A stretch of 8,297 bases of DNA, from positions 1 through 8,297 of the forward strand of contig DBTU01000038.1 of the NCBI GenBank assembly GCA_002307215.1, read 5' to 3'. Positions 1-6,795 of the stretch are shown piece after piece. The position numbers were made by a program, and so were the translations under genes. A model generated the notes under the pieces. The model had not been told where the DNA came from. It was given only the letters and a program-made list of their open reading frames with translations, and did no database searches. Source of the stretch: Lachnoclostridium sp. UBA1308. GTDB lineage: Bacteria; Bacillota; Clostridia; Lachnospirales; Lachnospiraceae. Positions within the stretch are counted from its first letter, which is position 1. Every line of letters starts with the position of its first letter.

Positions 1-88
1 TACGTAATGCAATTAAGTGAGAACGGCTCATCCATGGGAGCATTGCCGCCCTAGTCTTATCAATATCTAATGAAGGCTGAACTGTAAC
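1..88 (-). mobile_element. Partial copy (E1) of a dispersed inverted-repeat element, 5' terminal 88 bp
   Basis: Read on the minus strand from 88 down to 1, this stretch aligns with the first 88 bases of the element at 7691-7778 over equal length, with about 65 of 88 identities counted by eye. The outermost 11 bases (GTTACAGTTCA) are identical, and so are the blocks TTGCATTACGTA and GAGCCG. The rest of the copy lies beyond the window edge, so its far end and any flanking duplication cannot be seen. Divergence of roughly a quarter shows an old family rather than a recent duplication. The forward frame open over 1-54 is therefore probably not a gene end. It could be a MITE-like transposable element or a structured RNA; the family is not one I recognise. 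Confidence 0.7.
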
Positions 89-208
89 CAATTGTTTATC
101 AATTTTTGTGTTATATATGTACAAATCCTTTTATTTGTGATAACTTATTAGGGTACGGTTATCAGACTGTGATTCACATGATTCTTGGTAATGGAAAGGA
201 GTGGGAGC
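89..208 (+). promoter_or_regulatory. Upstream region of the small membrane protein gene with inverted repeats
   Basis: This AT-rich stretch lies between element E1 and the first gene. It contains three small dyads: ACAAAT/ATTTGT (121-126 and 133-138), TGATAAC/GTTATCA (138-144 and 158-164), and the 11-base palindrome TGTGATTCACA (168-178). They could be operators or RNA hairpins. No convincing -35/-10 pair was found. The ribosome binding site AAAGGAG (195-201) lies 7 bases before the ATG at 209. Regulatory function is inferred only from position and symmetry. Confidence 0.25.
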
Positions 209-637
209 ATGAACTTCTATAAGAAGCAATCAAAACATTTTGTATATTTGTCGTTGTTCATAGGATTAGGATTCCTTATATATCTTCTTCTGACCCCACT
301 GATTCATAATCAGGATTCAAGGATGTTATCCGGTAGGAATACATCAGTTGATAGATCGGAGCAGAGGCTGTCGATCACGAAGGAAGGAATTAATTCATTT
401 CTTACCGCCATAGAGACGGGGAATGAATATGCTGTAGATGCGGTATCCTATCATATAATGAATAGAAGCCAACAGGTGAGCCGACATCTGCCCAATCTTG
501 TAATTTATACCTTTGCAATTTTATTCATAGGCTTTGGTATTTTGATACGTAAGAGTAGATATCTATTGACCGACACCAACCAACATGTTTGTGTTCTTGC
601 GATGTCAATAGGCGGACATGCTCCGCCCGGTAAATAG
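209..637 (+). CDS. Small two-helix membrane protein of unknown function
   Basis: The predicted protein has 142 residues. The ATG at 209 is chosen over the in-frame ATG at 185 because AAAGGAG sits at an ideal distance before it. Two hydrophobic segments are visible, at about residues 11-32 and 97-113. They flank a hydrophilic region of about 65 residues that is probably extracytoplasmic and rich in Ser, Arg and Asn. I do not recognise the family. The gene lies 53 bp upstream of secD on the same strand with no clear terminator between, so co-transcription with secDF is plausible. The tail after the second helix (from about residue 119) is encoded by two back-to-back inverted repeats and ends in GGHAPPGK, which looks unlike a natural C-terminus. 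The original end may have been replaced by a repeat insertion. Function is unknown. Confidence 0.6.
   Translation: MNFYKKQSKHFVYLSLFIGLGFLIYLLLTPLIHNQDSRMLSGRNTSVDRSEQRLSITKEGINSFLTAIETGNEYAVDAVSYHIMNRSQQVSRHLPNLVIYTFAILFIGFGILIRKSRYLLTDTNQHVCVLAMSIGGHAPPGK
563..627 (+). repeat. Two adjacent inverted repeats in the 3' end of the first gene
   Basis: CTATTGAC (563-570) is perfectly complementary to GTCAATAG (604-611), and the intervening bases can form a further small hairpin (ACAC/GTGT around AAC/GTT). Directly adjoining is the GC-rich perfect hairpin GGCGGA-catgc-TCCGCC (611-627). No T-tract follows, so this is not a classic terminator. The structure lies inside the reading frame and encodes its last residues, suggesting a small palindromic element captured at the gene end. 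Confidence 0.5.
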
Positions 638-690
638 ATTGAACTTATTTTACCATAAAAAACATATTACAGTTAGAAGGGATAGGAAAA

Positions 691-1968
691 ATGAAAAATA
701 TAAAGCCAGTTTTTTTTCTTATATTTATTGTTGCATTGTTAATGACATATACGACTGCCTTTGGACTCACCATCGGCGGTCTGCATATTAAGGGTGCTCC
801 CGAAATACGTTATGGCATTGACATTAAGGGAGGGGTTAATGCTGCATTCCAACCGGTGGGGCTTGCTACAAAGCCAACACTGACTCAGCTGGAGGCAGCA
901 CGTTCGGTTATTGAGACTCGTCTTGATGCTCAGAATATTACTGACCGTGATGTAACCATCGATAAGCAAAACGGTGATGTTATCGTGAATTTCCCGTGGA
1001 AATCGGGTGAGAAGGATTTCAAACCGGAGAAGGCAATTAAAGAACTTGGTGACATGGCACAGTTGAAATTTACGAATACAAAAGGAGATACCTTGATTGA
1101 AGGTTCTCATGTTGTTAAAAGTAATCCGGAATTAAATAAGCAAACCGGCAGATATGAGGTAAGTCTTGTATTTGATTCGGAGGGAACAACGGAGCTTGCG
1201 AAGGTAACGAAGCAATATCTGAACGAAGAGATGGATATCTACATGGATGATGTACTTATTCAGCAAGCTAACATTGAAGTAGTGGTTACCAATGGAGCAT
1301 GTGTCATCACAAATATGAAGGACTTTGATGAAGCTAAGGCATTGGCTAATAAGATTAATGCCGGATCACTTCCGTTCTCCATGACGACCAAGAATTACTC
1401 CACCATCAGCCCGACTTTGGGAGAGAGAGCGCTAAATGTTATGCTTCTTGCAGGTTTCCTCGCCTTTGCAATTATTTGCGTCCTGCTTATTTTCTATTAT
1501 CGCCTTCCGGGTATCGTGGCATGTATCTCACTGTTGATTCAGATAACAGGTCAGATGCTCTGTCTATCGGTGCCTCAGATGTCACTGACATTGCAAGGTA
1601 TTGCAGGTATAATACTTTCAATTGGAATGGGTGTAGATGCTAATGTTATATCCGCCGAAAGAATCAGTGAGGAAATCAAATCAGGAAAGAGCACAGTCGC
1701 TGCGATTGCTTCCGGATTTTCAAGCTCCTTTTCTTCAATCTTCGACGGTAATATTACTGTACTGATTGTAGCATTTATTATGATGACGATGGGCTCCGGA
1801 TCGATGTTATCCTTTGGATACACTTTATTTACCGGTATCGTATTTAATTTTATAGCAGGTCTTACAGCCTCTCGTCTGATGATTCGTTCCTTGAATTCAT
1901 TTAAGGTCTTACAGAAACCGGCATTTTATACCTGCTTGTCAAGGAGGGTAACATACGATGAACAATAA
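691..1968 (+). CDS. secD: Protein translocase subunit SecD
   Basis: The protein has 425 residues. SecD works with SecF as the proton-driven accessory unit of the SecYEG translocon, pulling secreted proteins across the membrane from the outer face. An N-terminal helix (about residues 5-25) is followed by the large extracytoplasmic P1 region, opening with the family motif GIDIKGG (42-48). The end of P1 has the typical segment leading to AGSLPFSM (224-231) and SPTLGE (240-245). Five C-terminal helices follow, with the conserved RND-type transmembrane motif IGMGVDANV (311-319) and then ERISEE, and later IFDGNIT (350-356). The length is normal for the shorter Firmicutes SecD proteins. The start is ATG preceded by AAGGGATAGG. 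The 3' end overlaps secF by 11 bases, so translation is likely coupled. The encoded tail after about residue 403 is short and polar. Confidence 0.97.
   Translation: MKNIKPVFFLIFIVALLMTYTTAFGLTIGGLHIKGAPEIRYGIDIKGGVNAAFQPVGLATKPTLTQLEAARSVIETRLDAQNITDRDVTIDKQNGDVIVNFPWKSGEKDFKPEKAIKELGDMAQLKFTNTKGDTLIEGSHVVKSNPELNKQTGRYEVSLVFDSEGTTELAKVTKQYLNEEMDIYMDDVLIQQANIEVVVTNGACVITNMKDFDEAKALANKINAGSLPFSMTTKNYSTISPTLGERALNVMLLAGFLAFAIICVLLIFYYRLPGIVACISLLIQITGQMLCLSVPQMSLTLQGIAGIILSIGMGVDANVISAERISEEIKSGKSTVAAIASGFSSSFSSIFDGNITVLIVAFIMMTMGSGSMLSFGYTLFTGIVFNFIAGLTASRLMIRSLNSFKVLQKPAFYTCLSRRVTYDEQ
1941..1948 (+). promoter_or_regulatory. Ribosome binding site of secF inside secD
   Basis: The sequence AAGGAGGG is a near-perfect Shine-Dalgarno site within the last codons of secD, 9 bases before the secF ATG at 1958. 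It fixes the secF start and supports independent re-initiation within a secD-secF transcript. Confidence 0.9.
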
Positions 1969-2953
1969 AAGTAAAATTATAGGTTTTTACAGTAAACGAT
2001 GGATTTACTTTACTATCTCCCTATCCGTCATGGTAATCGGTATCATATTTGCTCTGACCGAAGGGGTGCATTTAGATATTCAGTTTAAGGGTGGAGCTAT
2101 CGTTAAATACACCTATGTGGGTGATATTGATGCGGATGCCGCCGCTAAGATTGCTTCAGATCAGCTGGGTAGGATAGTAACAACACAGAAGACCTCAGAA
2201 ATAGCAACAGGCACGAAGAAGATCGTATTCAATATGGCCGGTAAATACGGTATTGATGCGAAGGATCAGACAGCCTTTGATAATGCTTTGAAGGCGAAAT
2301 TCCCCGATGCTCAACTTAAGCTGTCAGAATCCCAGATGGTGGAGAAGTACTTTGGAGATAAGTTCTTAAAGCGGGGCGTGACGGCAGTTCTCCTGGCAGC
2401 AGTGATGATTGTGGCTTATGTATGGATTCGTTTTAAGATTATGGGTGGTCTTTCCGCAGGAGTAATGGCGTTGGTTGCATTATGCCATGATGTACTTGTG
2501 GTATTCTTTACCTGTGTTATCTTTAAGATCCCGATCGGTGACTCCTTTATTGCAGTTGCGTTAAGTATTCTAGGTTATTCCATTAACGATACCATCGTAA
2601 TCTATGATCGTATTAGAGAAAACTGTAAAAACCTTCCAGGGGTTAAGATAGAAACGATTACGGATCTCTCGATTTCGCAGTCTTTGTTTCGATCCATTAA
2701 CACTAATGTTGCAGTTATGATCAGTGTTAGTATGGTTTTTATCCTTGCACATATAAAGGACATTGAATCTATTCAGAGCTTTGCACTTCCGATGGCAGTA
2801 GGCTCCATAAGCGGATGCTACTCAACGATTTGTATTGCGGGTCCGCTCTGGGTAATGTGGAAGAAGAGAAAAGGCGATACGATTATCTTTAAAGAGAAGA
2901 AAGACGAGCCGATTAGAATTAATGTAAATGCAAAATACAAAAAGAGATATTAA
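1958..2953 (+). CDS. secF: Protein translocase subunit SecF
   Basis: The protein has 331 residues. SecF pairs with SecD in the membrane to form the RND-like motor that assists Sec-dependent export. One helix at about residues 15-33 is followed by the short extracytoplasmic domain opening with DIQFKGG (40-46). Five C-terminal helices then carry the hallmark sequences HDVL (177-180), ILGYSINDTIVIYDRIREN (204-222) and SLFRSINTN (242-250). The positively charged tail (KKRKGD onward) is typical of the cytoplasmic end. It overlaps secD by 11 bases and is followed at once by a strong terminator, so it is the last gene of the secDF unit. secD and secF are separate here, not fused as in Bacillus. Confidence 0.97.
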   Translation: MNNKSKIIGFYSKRWIYFTISLSVMVIGIIFALTEGVHLDIQFKGGAIVKYTYVGDIDADAAAKIASDQLGRIVTTQKTSEIATGTKKIVFNMAGKYGIDAKDQTAFDNALKAKFPDAQLKLSESQMVEKYFGDKFLKRGVTAVLLAAVMIVAYVWIRFKIMGGLSAGVMALVALCHDVLVVFFTCVIFKIPIGDSFIAVALSILGYSINDTIVIYDRIRENCKNLPGVKIETITDLSISQSLFRSINTNVAVMISVSMVFILAHIKDIESIQSFALPMAVGSISGCYSTICIAGPLWVMWKKRKGDTIIFKEKKDEPIRINVNAKYKKRY

Positions 2954-2966
2954 TTATATGTATAGG

Positions 2967-3004
2967 ATGGGGGCCGCTGAAAAGTGGCCCCCATTGCTGT
3001 TTTT
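2967..3004 (+). terminator. Intrinsic terminator of the secDF unit
   Basis: ATGGGGGCC (2967-2975) pairs perfectly with GGCCCCCAT (2986-2994). Three further inner pairs close a GAAA tetraloop (2979-2982), giving a 12-bp stem with one G-U. TTTTT follows at 3000-3004 after a five-base gap. It lies between convergent genes (secF forward, yyaC reverse). The minus strand lacks a clear T-tract, so it mainly serves secF, although the stem would be present in both transcripts. Confidence 0.88.
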
Positions 3005-3584
3005 ATACTAACTGAGTCCTGATTCTCCCGATGCAGTAATTGATGGCAAGGCAAATCTGATCAGCCATGGACATTACAACATTGAGTCTGGTGGTCTGTA
3101 AGAGCAGGTTATCCACCACACCGGAGAAATTAACAATACCGGTAATGAAGATGTCACCGACCTCAGGTAGCTCCTTATCCACTCCGGCCCCCGGTTTTAG
3201 GGGACCCTCACCGAGGGTAATATATCCGATATGGTTTGATTTTCCAAGGGAAGCATCGATGGCTACAATAAATGCTTCTTCGTGAGTCTGATAAATCATA
3301 TCTATGGTACCCTTCAGATTCTTGGCATGAACCGGCTCTTCAAGAGTCCCGTACACCTGATAATTATAACGCTTGTTATATTTAGAAAGCTTATATCCGA
3401 TTATCGGACCTAAGCAGTCACCGGTTGCCCTATCGGAACCAATGCAAAGGAAGATAAGGGTTTTATTTAAAAGCATCGGATCCTTTAGCAGATCAATTAA
3501 CATACAGCCCAGATCGTAAGCGATATTTTTTTCGGATGAGTTAAAATATGATATGTTACTTTTATTTTTTAAGAAAATACTCAT
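3003..3584 (-). CDS. yyaC: YyaC-type spore protease-like protein (DUF1256 family)
   Basis: The protein has 193 residues and belongs to the YyaC family, which is related to the germination protease GPR that degrades small acid-soluble spore proteins. The precise role of YyaC itself is poorly known. Conserved blocks are IGSDRATGD then LGP (48-60), GTLEEPVHAKNL (79-90), AIDASLG (108-114), GAGVDKELPEVGD (132-144) and ITGIVN (147-152). The Asp residues in the first and third blocks correspond to the acidic catalytic region of GPR-like proteases. The ATG at 3584 is chosen because GGGAGGT lies just upstream; an in-frame ATG ten codons earlier has no ribosome site. The gene converges on secF and is divergent from the LysM gene. 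It is evidence of an endospore former. Confidence 0.9.
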   Translation of the reverse strand: MSIFLKNKSNISYFNSSEKNIAYDLGCMLIDLLKDPMLLNKTLIFLCIGSDRATGDCLGPIIGYKLSKYNKRYNYQVYGTLEEPVHAKNLKGTIDMIYQTHEEAFIVAIDASLGKSNHIGYITLGEGPLKPGAGVDKELPEVGDIFITGIVNFSGVVDNLLLQTTRLNVVMSMADQICLAINYCIGRIRTQLV

Positions 3585-3761
3585 GATACCTCCCGTTACT
3601 TCAGTGAAAGACATAGGTTAAGTATTTCCATAATTTAAAGAAATAGACATTAAAAATGCAAGAGATTCCGCAATTTATGCAAAAATAATAATAGGAATAG
3701 CAGACTTAGCACCTTTAGGGAAGAAATCTGGTGATAACTTATCTTTGCAGTATGGCGCAAA

Positions 3762-3789
3762 GTGACAAAATGCCTGTCCTAAATATGAT
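3762..3789 (+). promoter_or_regulatory. Probable sigma-A promoter of the MPN-LysM gene
   Basis: GTGACA (3762-3767, five of six matches to the -35 consensus) and TATGAT (3784-3789, five of six to the -10) are separated by 16 bases. Transcription would begin around 3796, upstream of the TTG start at 3847 and downstream of the ATG at 3790, which therefore cannot be the start for this promoter. Confidence 0.5.
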
Positions 3790-3806
3790 ATGATAAATCA
3801 TATTTA
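3780..3806. promoter_or_regulatory. 10-bp perfect inverted repeat overlapping the -10 element
   Basis: TAAATATGAT (3780-3789) is perfectly complementary to ATCATATTTA (3797-3806) around a seven-base centre. It covers the proposed -10 hexamer and transcription start, the usual place for a repressor operator. No regulator gene in the window is obviously linked to it; the operator role is inference. Confidence 0.4.
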
Positions 3807-3833
3807 TGGGTATGAAATCAGGCAAATTGGAAT

Positions 3834-3838
3834 AGGAG
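3834..3838 (+). promoter_or_regulatory. Ribosome binding site setting a TTG start
   Basis: AGGAG lies 8 bases before the in-frame TTG at 3847, whereas the upstream ATG at 3790 has no Shine-Dalgarno sequence. This supports the TTG as the real initiation codon. Confidence 0.7.
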
Positions 3839-3846
3839 TGATTCAT

Positions 3847-5187
3847 TTGATTGAAACAATATATAGTAATGACAATAGAGAAAATGACAAGTCAGGCAAG
3901 GTTATACCGTCAGTGAAAATGCCGAAAAATATACGGCAAGTTGGCAAAAGTAATGCCGGTAAGAAAATTTACATAGAAGATTATGCCATGACTTATATCA
4001 GACAATTAGCGGGTGGAGATTATTCCGAATGTAGTCTGGCTGTACTGGTAGGGCAGTGCACAAAACAGGATAACTGCCGCAGTATATTCATATCGGGTGC
4101 TGTGAAGGTTATGGATCCCGAGGTATATAATGAATTTGTTTTTACAAACGAGACCTGGTCGGGTATCTACGAAGAAATCAAAAAATACTTTATCGATATG
4201 GAAATTGTCGGTTGGTTTATCGGGGGACCGGGCTATCTTCTAACGGATGATGATAAAATTTTAAAGACTCATATTGATAATTTTGCCGGACAGGATAAGG
4301 TGCTGCTTACCTACGATAATATAGAGAAGGAAGAGGCCTTTCTGTGTTATGAAAACAGCCGCCTTTGCAAGCAGGAAGGCTATTACATATATTATGAAAA
4401 AAATGAGGAAATGCAAAACTATATTATTGATCATAAACAGCCGGAAAGCTGTGAGTCAGGATATGATGATAGGGTTTCAAGGAATATCAGAGCGGTTATC
4501 CAGAATAAGCAGGCAGAGAAAGAGGATAGTAAAAGTGTAAATAGGCTTATGTATGTCGCCGGGACATTACTTGCAGTGGTAGTGTTAATCATAGGGGCTG
4601 CATTGCTACGTAATTATGATCAGATGAAAAATATGCAGGCCACCTTGAATTATCTCTCCGAAGACATGCAGGAGGTACAGGGAATTTTTGCCCAAGATGG
4701 TGTTACGGGAGAACCGGATACATCGGAGGATATATCACAGGAGGATCAGGCTATGGCTACTCAAGGAGCCAAGGAAGACAGTTCTAAGTCGGATGAAGAC
4801 AGTACCAAGTCGGATGAGGACAGTAGCCTTGATGTTGAGGTGTTACCCGGTAATGTAAAGCCTCTTGCTGAAGATGCAGATAATAATGAGGATTCGGGAA
4901 ACAAGGATCAAAATGATACGGGTACTGCAACTGATAAGGAGCTTGCCGATCAACAGGATAAGGACGATTCATCACGGGCAGATTCTAATAATAGTGCAAA
5001 AGCGGAGGATAATACGAAGGGGGCTAAAGTTGAAACTTCTTATTATGTTGTGAGGGAGGGAGATACGCTTGCCGATATCAGCTTTCATTTATACAATACC
5101 TATACAAAGGTTAAGAAAATAATGCAGTTAAACGGTATCGAGGATCAGAATCTGATCTATGTCGGGCAGAAGTTAATCGTTCCGTAA
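3847..5187 (+). CDS. Membrane-anchored protein with degenerate JAMM/MPN-like domain and C-terminal LysM
   Basis: The protein has 446 residues from the TTG start. The N-terminal region (about 38-185) has the layout of a JAB1/MPN (Mov34) fold: IYIEDYAM, a strand-rich core, IVGWFIGGPGY (120-130), then a DDD and THIDNF segment and LLTYDN. In active JAMM proteases the matching motif is GWxHxHPG followed by Ser and Asp; here both metal-binding histidines are replaced (Ile and Gly), so the domain is probably non-catalytic. A single membrane helix spans about 234-254. An acidic Ser/Asp/Lys-rich linker (about 290-398) leads to a LysM domain (399-446, YYVVREGDTLADIS to YVGQKLIVP) that binds peptidoglycan. 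With no signal peptide before the MPN-like part, the likely topology is N-terminus in the cytoplasm and LysM outside. Its role may be to link the cell wall to a cytoplasmic partner; this is inference. Confidence 0.85.
   Translation: MIETIYSNDNRENDKSGKVIPSVKMPKNIRQVGKSNAGKKIYIEDYAMTYIRQLAGGDYSECSLAVLVGQCTKQDNCRSIFISGAVKVMDPEVYNEFVFTNETWSGIYEEIKKYFIDMEIVGWFIGGPGYLLTDDDKILKTHIDNFAGQDKVLLTYDNIEKEEAFLCYENSRLCKQEGYYIYYEKNEEMQNYIIDHKQPESCESGYDDRVSRNIRAVIQNKQAEKEDSKSVNRLMYVAGTLLAVVVLIIGAALLRNYDQMKNMQATLNYLSEDMQEVQGIFAQDGVTGEPDTSEDISQEDQAMATQGAKEDSSKSDEDSTKSDEDSSLDVEVLPGNVKPLAEDADNNEDSGNKDQNDTGTATDKELADQQDKDDSSRADSNNSAKAEDNTKGAKVETSYYVVREGDTLADISFHLYNTYTKVKKIMQLNGIEDQNLIYVGQKLIVP
4777..4825 (+). repeat. 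21-bp in-frame tandem repeat in the acidic linker
   Basis: Two copies of a 21-bp unit (4777-4797 and 4798-4818, differing at four bases) plus a partial third encode DSSKSDE, DSTKSDE and DSS. It is a short slippage-type repeat in the disordered linker between the membrane helix and the LysM domain, and its number may vary between strains. Confidence 0.6.
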
Positions 5188-5244
5188 GTTAAACTCGGTT
5201 CTTGTTTGGGCTCATAATAAAAATAAATTATTATTAAAAGATAT

Positions 5245-5296
5245 ACGGCCGCCCCTCCTAATAAAACCGAAAGGTTATGTGAGAGAGGGCGGCTGT
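5245..5296 (+). terminator. Probable terminator after the MPN-LysM gene
   Basis: ACGGCCGCCCCTC (5245-5257) pairs with GAGGGCGGCTGT (5285-5296) with one bulged C and one G-U. Between the arms lies a nested AACC-gaaa-GGTT hairpin. Only a short TTT follows, so the T-tract is weak, but the GC-rich stem in an AT-rich gap is typical of a gene end. A small AT-only dyad (5214-5220 with 5228-5234) precedes it. Confidence 0.55.
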
Positions 5297-5342
5297 TTGA
5301 TACCACCCTGAAAAAGTTCGTGCCTTTCAGATAAAAATGAGG

Positions 5343-5348
5343 TATAAT
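5343..5348 (+). promoter_or_regulatory. -10 element of the DUF5711-like gene
   Basis: A perfect TATAAT lies 31 bases upstream of the ATG at 5380. The -35 region at 17-base spacing reads GTGCCT (three of six), so the promoter may be weak or need an activator. A ribosome site ATAGGAG (5367-5373) follows. Confidence 0.4.
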
Positions 5349-5379
5349 ACACTAAAGAAAACGGCTATAGGAGTAGGTT

Positions 5380-6555
5380 ATGGCGAGAGATAATGAAAGT
5401 CAGTCATTAAGGGAATATGGTAACCGAAGAAAACGATATAAACGAATAAGGAATTTTATTATTTTAGTGCTGATTATTGCAGCTGCGGCGGCAGGGATCA
5501 GCTATTTCATATATATTAATAATAAAAGCTATCATGAATTTAAAGTGATCAAAACAACAGAAATTTCGGGCGACACCGCGGTTGGCTATTTAAGCTATGG
5601 GAGCGCGGTGATTAAATACGGTCACGATGGAGCGTTAGCTTACGATAAGACAGGGAAGGTATTATGGAATGAATCCTATGAAATGTCTGATCCGATTACG
5701 GATATCTGCGAGGAGTATGTGGTTATTGCAGATAGGGGCGGGACGGCGATACATATATTTAATAACAAAGGGGAAGTCGGAAGTATTACTACTCTGTATA
5801 GCATCACGGATGTGGAGGTTGCCCACCAGGGAGTGGTGGCGGTTATGTCGGAAGATGGAGAGAAGAACCATTATTATTTATATGACCAGGATGGAACAAA
5901 TCTCGTTGATAAGGCCAACACCGTTAATAATGCGGGATATCCGCTTGATATTACCCTGTCAAATGACGGTACAAAGCTTGTAATAGTATATATGTCGGTG
6001 ACCACAGGGGAACTGATCAGCAACGTGACCTGCTGGAATTTTTCTGAAGTAGGAGAAAATTATACCGATAATTTTGCCGGGAATTTCACATCACCAAAGG
6101 GCGTACTGGTACCAAAGGTAGTATTTTTAAATAATAATACCTTCTGCAGTTATAAGGATAATGGCTTTCTGCTCTTCTCCATGAGAGAATTGCCTAAGGT
6201 TATTAAAGAGATAACCTTGGATGGGGCTATTAAAAGTGTCTTATATAATAAAGACTATGCCGGGTTTGTCCTGGAGTCGAAGGATGGCTCATCAAAACAT
6301 TTGATGCTTTATGATCTTAAGGGAGATCTTGCACTGGATAAGCCAATTGACTTTGATTATTCAAAGATATATCTGACTGATAGTGAAATCATTATATATA
6401 ACAATACCGGATGTAGCATCATGAAGATGAACGGAAAGGTGAAATTTAAATATACCTTTGACAGTAATATTACAGGCTTGTATCCAATTAATAATCTGGA
6501 CCGGTATTATCTTGTCAATGAGACGGGCTTATCAGATATTCAATTAGGGGATTAA
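5380..6555 (+). CDS. DUF5711-like membrane-anchored beta-propeller protein
   Basis: The protein has 391 residues. A basic N-terminus (RRKRYKRIR, 16-24) precedes one membrane helix (about 25-45), leaving a large domain outside the cell. That domain consists of repeated short strand-rich units such as ALAYDKTGKVLW, IHIFNNKGEVG, YYLYDQDGTNLV, LMLYDLKGDL and CSIMKMNGKVKF. Each has the tyrosine/phenylalanine-D-x-x-G pattern of propeller blades of the WD40/PQQ type. This matches the DUF5711 family, common in Lachnospiraceae and of unknown function; I assign the family from layout, not from a search. The ATG at 5380 has ATAGGAG six bases upstream. The stop codon TAA lies within the 57-bp repeat at 6550. 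Confidence 0.75.
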   Translation: MARDNESQSLREYGNRRKRYKRIRNFIILVLIIAAAAAGISYFIYINNKSYHEFKVIKTTEISGDTAVGYLSYGSAVIKYGHDGALAYDKTGKVLWNESYEMSDPITDICEEYVVIADRGGTAIHIFNNKGEVGSITTLYSITDVEVAHQGVVAVMSEDGEKNHYYLYDQDGTNLVDKANTVNNAGYPLDITLSNDGTKLVIVYMSVTTGELISNVTCWNFSEVGENYTDNFAGNFTSPKGVLVPKVVFLNNNTFCSYKDNGFLLFSMRELPKVIKEITLDGAIKSVLYNKDYAGFVLESKDGSSKHLMLYDLKGDLALDKPIDFDYSKIYLTDSEIIIYNNTGCSIMKMNGKVKFKYTFDSNITGLYPINNLDRYYLVNETGLSDIQLGD

Positions 6556-6606
6556 TGTGAATTATTGAAAAGCATAATTCACACTTGTAAGTTTGTGCCT
6601 GCGTAA
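6550..6606 (+). repeat. 57-bp hairpin repeat, copy 1, supplying the stop codon of the DUF5711-like gene
   Basis: This stretch matches 7491-7547 at 54 of 57 positions. It contains the perfect 10-bp hairpin TGTGAATTAT-tgaaaagc-ATAATTCACA (6556-6565 and 6574-6583), and ends in GCCTGCGTAA. The repeat begins with GATTAATG, so the TAA at 6553-6555 is part of it. It may be a small REP-like mobile unit or an mRNA 3'-end element. No T-tract follows, so it is not a standard terminator. Confidence 0.85.
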
Positions 6607-6629
6607 AGAATTCAACAAGCTGAATTCTT
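6606..6629 (+). repeat. 9-bp perfect inverted repeat after repeat copy 1
   Basis: AAGAATTCA (6606-6614) pairs with TGAATTCTT (6621-6629) around a six-base loop. It abuts the 57-bp repeat and the larger palindrome at 6631, giving three hairpins in a row. It is absent after repeat copy 2. Confidence 0.6.
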
Positions 6630-6630
6630 G

Positions 6631-6676
6631 GTCAATATAATAATGAATTCCATTGGAAATTCATTATTATATTGAC
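6631..6676 (+). repeat. 19-bp perfect inverted repeat (large AT-rich hairpin)
   Basis: GTCAATATAATAATGAATT (6631-6649) is exactly complementary to 6658-6676, with an eight-base centre in which CC and GG can also pair. No T-tract follows on either strand, so an ordinary intrinsic terminator is unlikely. It may be a small palindromic mobile element or a transcript-protecting hairpin. The remainder of the gap to cvpA (6677-6795) shows no clear promoter beyond TATAAA at 6761. Confidence 0.8.
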
Positions 6677-6795
6677 AGACATGCATCAGGATTTGTAGCC
6701 ACTGTATGACGATCTGGATTTAAGGGCAGGAATATGAATTAGGACAGGTGTCACATTTCATATAAAATTTATAAAAAGAAAGGTTCGGTATTGAT

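Noticed and set aside
1..54. Open forward frame ending in TAG at 52-54, as if the end of an upstream gene
   Set aside because: The stretch aligns along its whole length with non-coding element E2, so the open frame is better explained by chance.
739..1110. Antisense open frames within secD, secF and the DUF5711-like gene
   Set aside because: They are shadows of strongly conserved coding regions with no ribosome sites or recognisable domains.
3067..3285. Forward open frame opposite yyaC
   Set aside because: It lies wholly antisense to a well-conserved family gene and has no credible start signal.
137..3742. Shared 12-mer GTGATAACTTAT at 137-148 and 3731-3742 as a common operator
   Set aside because: A 12-base match is expected about once or more by chance in an AT-rich window of this size, and the flanks do not match.
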